Positions 49,314 through 58,362 of a DNA stretch of 64,000 bases are shown here, in pieces. The stretch's first letter is position 1; the number at the start of each line of letters is the position of its first letter. Location: assembly GCA_018814405.1 (NCBI GenBank), contig JAHIZO010000005.1, forward strand, positions 422,684 to 486,683, read 5' to 3'. The DNA is from Gammaproteobacteria bacterium. Its GTDB lineage: Bacteria > Pseudomonadota > Gammaproteobacteria > Burkholderiales > Gallionellaceae. The notes beneath the pieces are model-generated. The model saw only the letters and a list, made by a program, of their open reading frames with translations, did not search any database and was not told where the DNA came from. A program made the position numbers and the translations under genes.

Positions 49314-49339
49314 CTTGAAATCGAAAATCGCGCCCCCAT
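49314..49339 (+). promoter_or_regulatory. Sigma-32 heat-shock promoter of grpE
   Basis: CTTGAAA (49314-49320), 13 bases, CCCCAT (49334-49339): a near-consensus RpoH promoter. Transcription would start about 20-25 bases before the grpE ATG at 49369. Confidence 0.85.
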
Positions 49340-49368
49340 CAAGCACCAGTCGAAAACAGGAGACGTAC

Positions 49369-49914
49369 ATGGAACAGCAAGAGAACAAGCCTCAGGACGA
49401 TCAGAAAGCAGCGGCCATAGAGAACGAAAACGCAGCTGAGCAGACCACCGACACCACCCCCAGCATGGAAGAGATGCTGCAGGCTGCCGAGCGCAAGGCA
49501 CAGGAACACTATGACGCTTGGATGTACGCCAAGGCCGAGGGCGAGAACATCCGCCGCCGCGCCGCAGAAGATGTGAGCAAGGCACAGAAGTTCGCCGTGG
49601 AACGCTTCTCCAACGAGATGCTGGCCGTGATGGACAGCCTGCAAGCCGGTATGGCCGTGGAGACCGAGAACGTGGAAAGTTTCAAGAGCGGCATGGAGCT
49701 GACCTTGAAGCAACTGAGCAGCGTGTTCGAGAAATTCAACATCGTTGAGATCGATCCTGTCGGCGAGAAGCTTGATCCGCACAAACATCAAGCCATCGGC
49801 ATGGTCGAGAGCGAACAGGAAGCCAATACCGTGGTCACGGTGATGCAAAAAGGCTACAGCCTGAATGATCGCGTTTTGCGTCCCGCCTTGGTGATGGTCG
49901 CCAAAGGAAAATAA
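49369..49914 (+). CDS. grpE: Nucleotide exchange factor GrpE
   Basis: 181 residues from ATG 49369 with CAGGAGA upstream. An acidic, disordered N-terminus is followed by a coiled coil ([35 protein letters not shown]) and the beta wing ([35 protein letters not shown]). It releases ADP from DnaK. It is first of grpE-dnaK-dnaJ. Confidence 0.97.
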   Translation: MEQQENKPQDDQKAAAIENENAAEQTTDTTPSMEEMLQAAERKAQEHYDAWMYAKAEGENIRRRAAEDVSKAQKFAVERFSNEMLAVMDSLQAGMAVETENVESFKSGMELTLKQLSSVFEKFNIVEIDPVGEKLDPHKHQAIGMVESEQEANTVVTVMQKGYSLNDRVLRPALVMVAKGK

Positions 49915-49922
49915 TTAAAGCA

Positions 49923-49950
49923 CTTGAAATATCTGCCCGCGCCCTGATAT
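49923..49950 (+). promoter_or_regulatory. Second heat-shock promoter, before dnaK
   Basis: CTTGAAA (49923-49929) and CCCTGATAT (49942-49950) with 12 bases between. The -35 box is perfect, the -10 less so than that of grpE. It would give dnaK an additional RpoH start inside the operon. Confidence 0.6.
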
Positions 49951-50009
49951 CAGGCTGCGAGGCAACAGAATCCAACCGAATTTAAGCATTCAACTGAAAG
50001 GAAAGCATC

Positions 50010-51932
50010 ATGGGAAAAATCATCGGTATTGACTTGGGCACCACCAACTCTTGCGTATCCGTCATGGAGAACGGCAAGACCAAAGTGATCGAGAACGCAG
50101 AAGGCGCTCGCACCACCCCATCCATCATCGCCTACATGGAAGACGGCGAAGTACTGGTGGGTGCACCTGCCAAGCGTCAGGCCGTGACCAACCCCAAGAA
50201 CACCCTGTACGGCGTAAAGCGCCTGATCGGTCGCCGCTTCGACGAGAAGATGGTACAAAAAGACATCGACATGGTGCCTTACGAGATCGTCAAGGCCAAG
50301 AATGGCGACGCATGGGTGAAAGTGCGCGACAAAGAGATCTCCGCACCTGAGATCTCCGCAGAAGTGCTGATGAAGATGAAGAAGACCGCCGAAGACTATC
50401 TGGGCGAGCCAGTCACCGAAGCGGTCATCACCGTGCCGGCTTACTTCAACGACTCTCAGCGCCAAGCCACCAAGGATGCTGGCCGCATCGCCGGTCTGGA
50501 CGTGAAGCGCATCATCAACGAGCCGACCGCTGCTGCTTTGGCTTTCGGTATGGACAAGCAGGAAGGCGACCGCAAGATCGCGGTGTATGACTTGGGCGGT
50601 GGTACGTTCGACATCTCCATCATCGACATCGCCGAGATCGACGGCGAGCATCAGTTCGAAGTGATGTCCACCAACGGCGACACCTTCCTCGGCGGTGAAG
50701 ACTTCGACATGCGCGTGATCGAATTCCTGGTGGAAGAGTTCAAAAAAGAATGCGGCGTCGACCTGAAGAAGGACATGCTGGCACTGCAGCGCCTGAAAGA
50801 CGCTGCTGAGAAAGCCAAGATCGAACTGTCTTCCGCTCAACAGACCGAAGTGAACCTGCCTTACATCACTGCCGATGCAACAGGCCCGAAGCACTTGGCC
50901 GTGAAGATCACACGCTCCAAGCTGGAAAGCATCGTGGAAGATCTGGTGGCTCGCACCATCGAGCCTTGCAAGGTCGCAATGAAAGATGCGGGCGTTTCCG
51001 TATCCGACATCTCTGACGTGATCTTGGTCGGAGGTCAGACTCGCATGCCTATGGTTCAAGAAAAGGTCAAAGCATTCTTCGGCAAAGAAGCCCGTAAGGA
51101 TGTGAACCCGGACGAAGCTGTGGCCGTTGGCGCAGCCATCCAGGGCGGCGTGTTGCAAGGTGAAGTGAAAGACGTGCTGTTGCTGGACGTGACTCCGTTG
51201 TCTCTGGGTATCGAGACCATGGGCGGCGTGATGACCAAGCTGATCAAAAAGAACACCACCATCCCGACCAAGGCATCGCAAGTGTTCTCGACTGCTGATG
51301 ACAACCAGTCCGCCGTGACCATCCACGTGCTGCAAGGTGAGCGCGATGTGTCATCCGGCAACAAGAGCCTGGGCCAATTCAACCTGTCCGACATTCCGCC
51401 CGCACCGCGCGGCATGCCGCAGATCGAAGTGACCTTCAACATCGACGCCAACGGTATCCTGCACGTGAGCGCGAAGGACAAGGCCACCAACAAGGAAGCC
51501 AACATCACCATCAAGGCCAGCTCCGGCTTGAGCGAGGAAGAGATCGAGCGCATGGTGGCGGATGCCGAAGCACATGCAGAAGACGACAAGAAGTCTGTCG
51601 AACTGGTAACTGCGCGCAACCAACTGGACGCGCTGATCCACTCCACCAACAAGTCGATGAAGGAATACGGCGAGCAGTTGTCTGCCGAAGAGAAATCCGC
51701 CATCGAAGCTGCAGTGAAGGAAGCCGAAGAAGTGGTGAAAGGCGACGACAAAGAAGCCATCGAAGCCAAGACCGAAGCATTGGCAACCGCTGCACAGAAG
51801 CTGGGCGAGAAGATGTACGCAGCCGAGCAAGCCAAGGCACAAGCCGAAGGCGGTGCACAGCCAGAAGCCAAGGCTGACGATGCTGACGTAGTGGATGCCG
51901 AGTTCACCGAAGTCAAAGACGACAAGAAGTAA
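50010..51932 (+). CDS. dnaK: Molecular chaperone DnaK (Hsp70)
   Basis: 640 residues. The ATPase domain has [27 protein letters not shown] and [13 protein letters not shown]; the substrate-binding domain follows [17 protein letters not shown], and a helical lid ends in an acidic [10 protein letters not shown] tail like the E. coli EEVKDKK. AAAGGAAAG is the ribosome site. It works with DnaJ and GrpE on unfolded proteins. Confidence 0.99.
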   Translation: MGKIIGIDLGTTNSCVSVMENGKTKVIENAEGARTTPSIIAYMEDGEVLVGAPAKRQAVTNPKNTLYGVKRLIGRRFDEKMVQKDIDMVPYEIVKAKNGDAWVKVRDKEISAPEISAEVLMKMKKTAEDYLGEPVTEAVITVPAYFNDSQRQATKDAGRIAGLDVKRIINEPTAAALAFGMDKQEGDRKIAVYDLGGGTFDISIIDIAEIDGEHQFEVMSTNGDTFLGGEDFDMRVIEFLVEEFKKECGVDLKKDMLALQRLKDAAEKAKIELSSAQQTEVNLPYITADATGPKHLAVKITRSKLESIVEDLVARTIEPCKVAMKDAGVSVSDISDVILVGGQTRMPMVQEKVKAFFGKEARKDVNPDEAVAVGAAIQGGVLQGEVKDVLLLDVTPLSLGIETMGGVMTKLIKKNTTIPTKASQVFSTADDNQSAVTIHVLQGERDVSSGNKSLGQFNLSDIPPAPRGMPQIEVTFNIDANGILHVSAKDKATNKEANITIKASSGLSEEEIERMVADAEAHAEDDKKSVELVTARNQLDALIHSTNKSMKEYGEQLSAEEKSAIEAAVKEAEEVVKGDDKEAIEAKTEALATAAQKLGEKMYAAEQAKAQAEGGAQPEAKADDADVVDAEFTEVKDDKK

Positions 51933-51960
51933 GCCTCACCTTTCTTGAAGCTGTAACCGG

Positions 51961-51978
51961 TGGGGCGCATGCGCCCCA
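51961..51978. other. Perfect 18-base GC-rich palindrome between dnaK and dnaJ
   Basis: TGGGGCGCATGCGCCCCA lies 28 bases after the dnaK stop and 18 before the dnaJ start. It lacks a U-tract, so it is more likely an mRNA hairpin that sets the dnaK to dnaJ ratio than a terminator. Confidence 0.55.
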
Positions 51979-51996
51979 TCGTCACATGGAAAAAAC

Positions 51997-53124
51997 ATGA
52001 GCAAGCGCGACTATTACGAAATCCTCAGCGTCAACCGCGACGCTTCGGAGGAAGAGATAAAGAAGGCTTATCGCAAGCTGGCGATGAAGTATCACCCCGA
52101 CCGCAATCCGGACAATCCGAAGGCCGAGGAACACTTCAAGGAAGCCAAGGAAGCCTATGAGACCTTGTCCGACGGGCAGAAACGTGCGGCCTACGATCAA
52201 TACGGCCACGCCGCATTCGAAGCGGGCGGCATGGGTGGCGGCAATCCGTTCGGCGGCGGTGGCGGTGCAGGTGGTTTCGATTTCGGTGACATCTTCGGCG
52301 ACATCTTCGGTGGTGGACGCGGCGGACGCCAGCAAGCACATCGCGGCGCCGATCTGCGCTACAACTTGGAGATATCACTGGAAGAAGCTGCACGTGGCGC
52401 TGAGAAGCAGATCCGCATTCCCGTCATGGAAGAGTGCGAGACTTGTGAAGGTTCCGGTGCCAAACCGGGCACCACTGCTTCCACCTGCCAGACCTGTGCT
52501 GGTCACGGTCAGGTACGTATGCAGCAAGGCTTCTTCTCGGTACAGCAGACCTGCCCGCGCTGTCACGGCAGCGGTAAGCAGATCAGCTCGCCGTGTAAGG
52601 ATTGCCACGGCAGCGGTCGCGTGAAGAAACAAAAGACGCTGGAGATCAAGATCCCGGCCGGCATCGATACTGGCATGCGTCTGCGTCACAGCGGCCACGG
52701 AGAAGCCGGTTCGCACGGCGCACCGCATGGCGACTTGTATGTGGAGATCCACATCAGACCGCACAGCGTATTCGAACGCAACGGCGATGACCTGCACTGT
52801 GAGATGCCGATCAGTTTTGCCACGGCGGCTTTGGGTGGCGAGATCGAGATCCCGACGCTGGATGGTGCGGCACGCATCAAGATCCCGGCCGAGACACAGA
52901 GCGGCAAGCAGTTCCGCCTGCGCGGCAAAGGTATCAAAGGTATGCGCACGCACGCCCACGGCGACTTGCATTGCCACGTCATCGTCGAAACACCTGCCAA
53001 GCTGACCGATCGCCAAAAAGAACTGCTGCGTGAATTCGAAGAGATCAGCCAGTCCGATTCTGCCCGCCATAACCCGCGTGCAAAATCATGGATGGGCAAG
53101 GTGAAAGACTTTTTCGGCAACTAA
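51997..53124 (+). CDS. dnaJ: Co-chaperone DnaJ (Hsp40, type I)
   Basis: 375 residues. J domain with HPD at 33-35, Gly/Phe-rich linker near 78-110, four CxxCxGxG zinc repeats ([32 protein letters not shown]) at about 146-220, then the substrate-binding C-terminal domains. It delivers clients to DnaK and triggers ATP hydrolysis. All elements are intact. Confidence 0.99.
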   Translation: MSKRDYYEILSVNRDASEEEIKKAYRKLAMKYHPDRNPDNPKAEEHFKEAKEAYETLSDGQKRAAYDQYGHAAFEAGGMGGGNPFGGGGGAGGFDFGDIFGDIFGGGRGGRQQAHRGADLRYNLEISLEEAARGAEKQIRIPVMEECETCEGSGAKPGTTASTCQTCAGHGQVRMQQGFFSVQQTCPRCHGSGKQISSPCKDCHGSGRVKKQKTLEIKIPAGIDTGMRLRHSGHGEAGSHGAPHGDLYVEIHIRPHSVFERNGDDLHCEMPISFATAALGGEIEIPTLDGAARIKIPAETQSGKQFRLRGKGIKGMRTHAHGDLHCHVIVETPAKLTDRQKELLREFEEISQSDSARHNPRAKSWMGKVKDFFGN

Positions 53125-53151
53125 AAACCGCTGGTCGACGAGGAGGTGCGC

Positions 53152-53592
53152 ATGCAAGTCAAAGCACTCGGCCATGTGGTGCTCAAGGTCCGCGACCTTG
53201 AGCACTCCATCGTCTTCTATCGCGATGTACTGGGCATGAAGGAAGTCGCACGCTATCAAGGTGTGATGGCCTTCTTCACGCTGGGCGACAACCATCATGA
53301 CCTCGGCTTGATGCAACTCGGAGCACAAGCACCAGAAGCCGATCACGACAGTATCGGGCTATATCACGTGGCTTTCAAAGTCGGCGACAGCCTGGATGAG
53401 CTCCGTGCATGCAAAGCTCATCTGGAAGCAAACAACGTGAGTATCTTCGGCATGAGCGACCATGGCGTGAGCCAGTCGCTCTATATTCATGACCCCGACG
53501 GCATCGAGATCGAACTTTATGTGGATGCCGATCCTGCTATCTGGCGCGACGATCCCGGTGCAGTATTGACCACCAAGCGTTTGGTACTCTAA
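53152..53592 (+). CDS. VOC-superfamily (extradiol dioxygenase / glyoxalase-like) protein
   Basis: 146 residues from ATG 53152, which has GAGGAGG seven bases upstream; a GTG at 53146 is less well placed. One pair of beta-alpha-beta-beta-beta modules is seen, with likely metal ligands His in LGHVVLKV, His in LYHVAFKV and Glu in DPDGIEIELYVD. This is the ligand triad of a ring-cleaving dioxygenase-type VOC enzyme. The substrate is unknown. It follows dnaJ by 27 bases and may be cotranscribed. Confidence 0.82.
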   Translation: MQVKALGHVVLKVRDLEHSIVFYRDVLGMKEVARYQGVMAFFTLGDNHHDLGLMQLGAQAPEADHDSIGLYHVAFKVGDSLDELRACKAHLEANNVSIFGMSDHGVSQSLYIHDPDGIEIELYVDADPAIWRDDPGAVLTTKRLVL

Positions 53593-53657
53593 CCACACAT
53601 TCACTGGCGGATTGTTTTATGATTCGCCGCGAAATCATTCGGACTTAGGAGTCGCAC

Positions 53658-54227
53658 ATGACCTCTACCCTGCTTTTGCTCGGTGTCAGCCTCGTCACAC
53701 TGATCTATGGCATCACGCTATACAACCATCTGGTCAGCCTCAAGCATGCGGTCAGCAAAGCTTGGGCCAACATCGATGTATCGCTCAAACAGCGTCATGA
53801 CGAATTGCCCAAACTGGTTGAGGTGTGCAAGCAATACAAACAGTTCGAGCAAACGACGCTGCAACGCGTGATTGAAGCCAGATCCATGGTGCAGAGCGCG
53901 CGCGAAGGTCAGGACATCGCTGCATTGGGAAAAGCCGAAGGCATGTTACGCATGGGGCTTGGCAGCATCTTTGCCGTGGCCGAGGCCTATCCGGAATTGA
54001 AGAGCAACGAACATTTCATGCAGCTGCAAACCCGCATCAGCGGACTGGAGAACACCATTGCCGATCGGCGCGAGCTATATAACGAGTCGGTAAACATCTA
54101 CAACGTCGGCATCGAGCAGTTCCCGGCAGTACTGATCGCCAATATGTTCGCCTATCCGGTCAAGCCATTATTGGAGTTCGCCGCTGCGGAAAAGGCAGAT
54201 GTAAATATCAAGAAACTGTTCGACTAG
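53658..54227 (+). CDS. lemA: LemA family membrane protein
   Basis: 189 residues. One N-terminal membrane helix (LLLLGVSLVTLIYGITLYN) with a short outside end, then a helical bundle: ALKHAVSKAWANIDVSLKQRHDELPKLVEVCKQY-type start, RISGLENTIADRRELYNESVNIYNVGIEQFPAVLIANMF. These are the LemA signatures. The family is widespread and its role is poorly known. It is followed by a secreted protein and a GIDE-domain protein, a neighbour combination seen for LemA. Confidence 0.92.
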   Translation: MTSTLLLLGVSLVTLIYGITLYNHLVSLKHAVSKAWANIDVSLKQRHDELPKLVEVCKQYKQFEQTTLQRVIEARSMVQSAREGQDIAALGKAEGMLRMGLGSIFAVAEAYPELKSNEHFMQLQTRISGLENTIADRRELYNESVNIYNVGIEQFPAVLIANMFAYPVKPLLEFAAAEKADVNIKKLFD

Positions 54228-54314
54228 GAACCAAAATCGATCCGCACACTCACAGACGTGCCTGCGTCTGACTTTTGACGCAGACATCACTTTATATTTC
54301 AAAGGGAACACAAC

Positions 54315-55031
54315 ATGAAGAAACTGCTCGTACTGACCTGTGCCTTGGGAATCGCCCAACCTGCCTTGGCCGGCAACATCAACCTAGGCAACCTGACTGG
54401 CGGACAAGCATCTTTCCGCAGCGTATCGGAAGACCTCGGTTCCGCATTGAGCTACAAAGGTGTCGTGCCTGCTGAATCGATCGGCATCACCGGCTTCGAT
54501 GTCGGCGTGGAACTCACCCAGACCGATCTGGCCAAAAGTGCAGCACTATGGAACAGCTTGACCGGTAGCGACTTCAGCAATCTGTACGTTCCCAAATTGC
54601 ATATCACCAAGGGCCTGCCGCTCAACATCGACATCGGTGCTTTTTATTCCGCCGTGCCCACTACCGACATCCGCTTGATGGGCGGTGAACTGCGCTGGGC
54701 CTTCATCGAAGGTAGCACCGTCATGCCGGCAGTCGCCGTGCGCGGCGCGCTGACCAAGCTTTCCGGCGTAAACCAGTTGTCGCTGGATACCAAGAGTCTG
54801 GACGTTTCCATCTCCAAGGGTTTCGCCATGTTGACCCCGTACGCCGGTGTCGGTCAAGTATGGACCAACAGCACACCTGATGCTGCAACCGGCTTCACTG
54901 CCGAGAGCTTCACACAAAGCAAGTTGTTCGCCGGTGCCAACCTGAACTTCGGCCTGACCAATCTGGCCATCGAGTTCGACAAGACTGGGGCTGCAAAGTC
55001 CACCAGCTTCAAGCTGGGTTTCCGCTTCTAA
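54315..55031 (+). CDS. Predicted outer-membrane beta-barrel or periplasmic protein, unknown
   Basis: 238 residues. A signal peptide MKKLLVLTCALGIAQPALA-G is clear. The mature part has alternating beta strands, a Ser/Gly/Thr-rich composition and ends in GFRF; a terminal Phe after an aromatic/hydrophobic strand is the outer-membrane barrel signal. No family is recognised. AAAGGGAA is the ribosome site. It lies between lemA and the GIDE gene with gaps of 87 and 31 bases. Confidence 0.75.
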   Translation: MKKLLVLTCALGIAQPALAGNINLGNLTGGQASFRSVSEDLGSALSYKGVVPAESIGITGFDVGVELTQTDLAKSAALWNSLTGSDFSNLYVPKLHITKGLPLNIDIGAFYSAVPTTDIRLMGGELRWAFIEGSTVMPAVAVRGALTKLSGVNQLSLDTKSLDVSISKGFAMLTPYAGVGQVWTNSTPDAATGFTAESFTQSKLFAGANLNFGLTNLAIEFDKTGAAKSTSFKLGFRF

Positions 55032-55062
55032 TATCGACAAGCGTGCCGCACGGGGAACAGTC

Positions 55063-55962
55063 ATGCTGAACTCCCTGCGGCGTCAGTACGCGCAACTCAT
55101 CACTTCCGGCGGACAGCTTCTATTGCTGTTCGCCGGTTTTCATTTGGGTACCCGGGACAGCTGGTTGTGGACATTGGGAGGCATCGCCTTCATCAGTGTG
55201 TTTGCATGGTATTCCGCACTGCACCGCTACCGCATGATCAGCGGCACCCCCACTTCTCGCATTGCTTCAGCAGCTCAAGGCTATGTCGAGTTGATCGGCA
55301 GAGCACATCCGCATGGCGATCCCATACTGGGCAAATATTCCATGCTGCCTTGCCTGTGGTATCGCTACAAGGTCGAGCGCAAGAACAGCAAGAACGAGTG
55401 GAGCCACGAATCCAGCGGCGAGAGTGAAGCGCCGTTCTGCATCAACGACGGCAGCGGACTTTGCGTGATCGATCCTCGCGGTGCAGAGATCATGACGCAA
55501 CACAAAGACACCTGGCAGGCCGGCGATCATCGCTACACGGAATGGAAACTGATCCAGCAGGACAATCTCTATGCGCTAGGCGAGTTCAGAACCATGGGCG
55601 GCAGCAACAACCCGATCACCCGCAACGAGCTGATCAAACAAGTCATCGCCGAATGGAAGATGGACAACGCCGAACTGATGCAACGCTTCGATCTGGACGG
55701 CAACGGCCACTTGGACATAGATGAATGGATGCTGGCAAGACAGGCGGCGAAGCGGGAAGCGGATAAACGATTGACCGCTGTGCGCAATGAGCCGGACACC
55801 CACTTCCTGCGTCAGCCACGTGACAAACGATTATTCCTGCTCAGCAACCTGTCTCCAGCCAGACTGGCCCGACGCTATGTCGTCTGGGCATGGGCACATC
55901 TGATCTTCTTTTTCAGCGCCTTAACGGGCGTGGCATGGGTGCTGACCTCACTACCGGGTTGA
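55063..55962 (+). CDS. Membrane protein with GIDE-like domain and EF-hand
   Basis: 299 residues. Two membrane helices near residues 15-50, then RIASAAQGYVELIGRAHP and MLPCLWYRYKVERKNSKNEW, which resemble the GIDE domain of the mitochondrial E3 ligase MULAN; no RING finger is present. Residues about 209-221 are a canonical EF-hand loop, DLDGNGHLDIDEW, with all oxygen ligands in place. A last helix is near the C-terminus. It stands with LemA and a secreted protein. Function unknown; calcium binding is inferred from the loop. Confidence 0.75.
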   Translation: MLNSLRRQYAQLITSGGQLLLLFAGFHLGTRDSWLWTLGGIAFISVFAWYSALHRYRMISGTPTSRIASAAQGYVELIGRAHPHGDPILGKYSMLPCLWYRYKVERKNSKNEWSHESSGESEAPFCINDGSGLCVIDPRGAEIMTQHKDTWQAGDHRYTEWKLIQQDNLYALGEFRTMGGSNNPITRNELIKQVIAEWKMDNAELMQRFDLDGNGHLDIDEWMLARQAAKREADKRLTAVRNEPDTHFLRQPRDKRLFLLSNLSPARLARRYVVWAWAHLIFFFSALTGVAWVLTSLPG

Positions 55963-56859
55963 TCACACTGCGTATGCGCCACCCGGATTCAACATCTTGA
56001 CGATCTCACGATGTCCCGCATACTCGGCCAGATCCAATGCCGTTCTTCCGTCGCTGTATTTAGCATATCGGTTGGCGCCTTTGTCCAGCAGCAGTTTGAC
56101 TACTTGCGTATGACCGTTGTTGGCTGCCTTGTGCAGAGCCGTCCAGCCGTCCAGCGTAGCCAGATTCACATCGCCACCACGCAATATAAGATACGCACAA
56201 GCCAGCAGATGCCCCCGCGTGGCTGCCTGCATCAAAGCTGTCCAGCCGAACTGGCTTTGTGCATTGGGATTGGCACCTTTATCGATCAACAGTTTGACCA
56301 CGTTCGCATATCCATTGAAAGCAGCCCAATGCAGCGGGTTGTAGCCATTCTTGTCGCTGGCGGTGATCTTGGCCCCACATTTGATCAATAGCAGTGCAAA
56401 TTCCTCATTGCCATTGAAAGATGAGATCATCAACGGTGTCCAGTGACGCTCATCACGTGCCTCAAGGTCTACCCCGCAGGACAAGAATTCATGCACTGCG
56501 TCGTGGTTGTTTTCCTCGATGGATTTAACCAGACCTGCGGGGCTAAATTCATAACCCAGTCGTTCCATTTCGTATCGCTTGTATTCGGGAATATCATCCC
56601 AAGCTCCGACTTTCTTATCGGCATTGTGCAATTTATCCAAATAGTTGCTAAGACGAATGATCTCCGCCGCAGCTTCAGGTGGAAAACCGGCACGATCACC
56701 CGTGCGTTTATCCACCATCAGATCTTGCAAGTAGGAGTCGATATGAGGTGTCTCGATCAGTTCCACGATCTTGTTGAACACTCTAGAGAAACGCGCCTCA
56801 AGCACCTCCGGATACAGGGACTTGTCATTACCCAGCAACATCAACAGGCGCGCGTCCAT
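55963..56859 (-). CDS. Ankyrin-repeat protein
   Basis: 298 residues. The N-terminal ~125 residues are helical and unassigned. From about residue 130 there are five ankyrin repeats, each with the [WT]-PLH-A-x-x-G core (WTPLMISSFNG, YNPLHWAAFNG, WTALMQAATRG, WTALHKAANNG, RTALDLAEYAG). Ankyrin repeats bind protein partners. The start ATG overlaps the HD-GYP stop by one base (TGATG), so the two are translationally linked. Its stop abuts that of the GIDE gene. Confidence 0.9.
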   Translation of the reverse strand: MDARLLMLLGNDKSLYPEVLEARFSRVFNKIVELIETPHIDSYLQDLMVDKRTGDRAGFPPEAAAEIIRLSNYLDKLHNADKKVGAWDDIPEYKRYEMERLGYEFSPAGLVKSIEENNHDAVHEFLSCGVDLEARDERHWTPLMISSFNGNEEFALLLIKCGAKITASDKNGYNPLHWAAFNGYANVVKLLIDKGANPNAQSQFGWTALMQAATRGHLLACAYLILRGGDVNLATLDGWTALHKAANNGHTQVVKLLLDKGANRYAKYSDGRTALDLAEYAGHREIVKMLNPGGAYAV

Positions 56860-58214
56860 CAATCACTGAACCTTTCTGCAATCTGCATGAATTCTTGCTG
56901 AATCGACAGGAATGCATCCACCGCATCCGGATCGAAATGTTTGCCGCGCCCCTCCAGGATGAACGCCACGGCATCCTCGTGGGTGAACGCTTCCTTGTAG
57001 ACGCGCTTGCATATCAAAGCATCATAAACATCGGCCAGCGCCATCAACCGTGCCGAGATGGGGATCTCATCACCCTTCAGCCCCTTGGGATAACCGCTGC
57101 CATCCCACTTTTCGTGATGTCCGGCAGCGATCTCGCGCCCGATATGCAGGAAGCGGCTGGGGGCGGGCAGACTCGCTTCGGCAGCCGCCAGCGCATCCCC
57201 CCCCAGCGTCGGATGCGTCTTCATGATCTCGTATTCTTCAGGTGTGAGTTTTCCCTGCTTGCGCAGGATGTGATCGGGGATACCGACTTTTCCGATGTCG
57301 TGTAGCGGGGCGAGCTTGTACAAGGATTCGATGCTTTCGTCATTGAGATAATCACTGAAGCGAGGATGCGAGCGCAGTTTCCTCGCCAGTGCGCGGATGT
57401 AGGTCTGCGTGCGCTTCAAATGATTGCCGGTCTCATTGTCACGCGTCTCCGCCAGCGTCGCCATCGCGATGATGGTGACGTCGCGTATCTGCGAGACCTC
57501 CTCAGTCTTGTGTTGCAACTGCTCGGTACGTTCGCGCACTTTGCTCTCCAGTCCGTCGTTCAGTGCTGTGAGTTGACGCGCCAGTGATTGGTTCACAAAA
57601 CGTTGCTGCAAAGACTGCATGATGAGCTTGCTCAGGAACTGCCCTGCCCCCAGCATCACCACCATGAACAGGAGCAGCATGACAGCCAGTGCCAGATGCG
57701 TCTCGTCCTGCTCGACGGCCACCCGGAAGATGAGCGGCAACATCAAACCCAACAGATAGGCATAGAACGCCGGCGGGTGGGTGGCATTCATCGAAGTGGC
57801 TCCGGCGGCAAGCCCTAGCATCACACAGATCAGCAACACCTGATCCAGCAAGGCAACTGGAAAGAAGAACAGCGTGCCGAAACCCCACATCATGCCGATG
57901 ACCAGCGAGAACCAAAGGAATCGGCTACTCCAATCCAGACATTCACTGACAGTATCGATACGATCACGATATTTCAGCCAAGTCACGAACTCGGCAAAAT
58001 GGAGCAGATAGGCACAACTGATCCAGAGCAACAAGTCCCGATGTGCGTCTGAACCCCACATCAACCATACGAAAATAGGCTCGGCACACACCTGCCCCAG
58101 CACCATATAAGGGAACAGATTAAGACGCGCACGCAGCTGTTCAGAGCGCACGGCAAGGTTTCCCGCATCGACCCTGAACATTAGTTCTTCAAAGAAATTT
58201 CCAGTTGCCGTCAT
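56859..58214 (-). CDS. Membrane-anchored HD-GYP cyclic-di-GMP phosphodiesterase
   Basis: 451 residues from ATG 58214. About six membrane helices cover residues 35-205, a coiled coil (QSLARQLTALNDGLESKVRERTEQLQHK) follows, then the HD-GYP domain. Metal ligands are seen in ETGNHLKRTQTYI, HDIGKVGIPD (near 304), and HHEKWDGSGYPKGLKGDEIPISAR with the GYP tripeptide. It should hydrolyse c-di-GMP to GMP. It lacks a receiver domain, so input comes through the membrane part or the ankyrin protein. Confidence 0.9.
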   Translation of the reverse strand: MTATGNFFEELMFRVDAGNLAVRSEQLRARLNLFPYMVLGQVCAEPIFVWLMWGSDAHRDLLLWISCAYLLHFAEFVTWLKYRDRIDTVSECLDWSSRFLWFSLVIGMMWGFGTLFFFPVALLDQVLLICVMLGLAAGATSMNATHPPAFYAYLLGLMLPLIFRVAVEQDETHLALAVMLLLFMVVMLGAGQFLSKLIMQSLQQRFVNQSLARQLTALNDGLESKVRERTEQLQHKTEEVSQIRDVTIIAMATLAETRDNETGNHLKRTQTYIRALARKLRSHPRFSDYLNDESIESLYKLAPLHDIGKVGIPDHILRKQGKLTPEEYEIMKTHPTLGGDALAAAEASLPAPSRFLHIGREIAAGHHEKWDGSGYPKGLKGDEIPISARLMALADVYDALICKRVYKEAFTHEDAVAFILEGRGKHFDPDAVDAFLSIQQEFMQIAERFSD

Positions 58215-58362
58215 TGATATAAACCGTTGCAAACCACATAGCCCACAGTGGACATCAATCTGTCACACCCGTCAATGTACTTACCCAGTCAGCTTTTGCC
58301 GCGGCCAGCAATAATTCGGGACGTTCGCATGATCGGCCAAACAGGTTCGCTATCGCAGCCGC

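Noticed and set aside
49950-51335. A 461-codon open frame antisense to dnaK
   Set aside because: Long antisense frames over dnaK are a known effect of its codon bias; no recognisable domain.
51944-51979. Third sigma-32 promoter before dnaJ (CTTGAAG ... CCCCAT)
   Set aside because: The spacer would be 23 bases, well beyond the 13-17 accepted by RpoH; the CCCC is part of the palindrome.
54262-54283. Hairpin (TGCGTC ... GACGCA) between lemA and the barrel gene as a terminator
   Set aside because: Only six pairs and no U-tract; the genes are likely cotranscribed.
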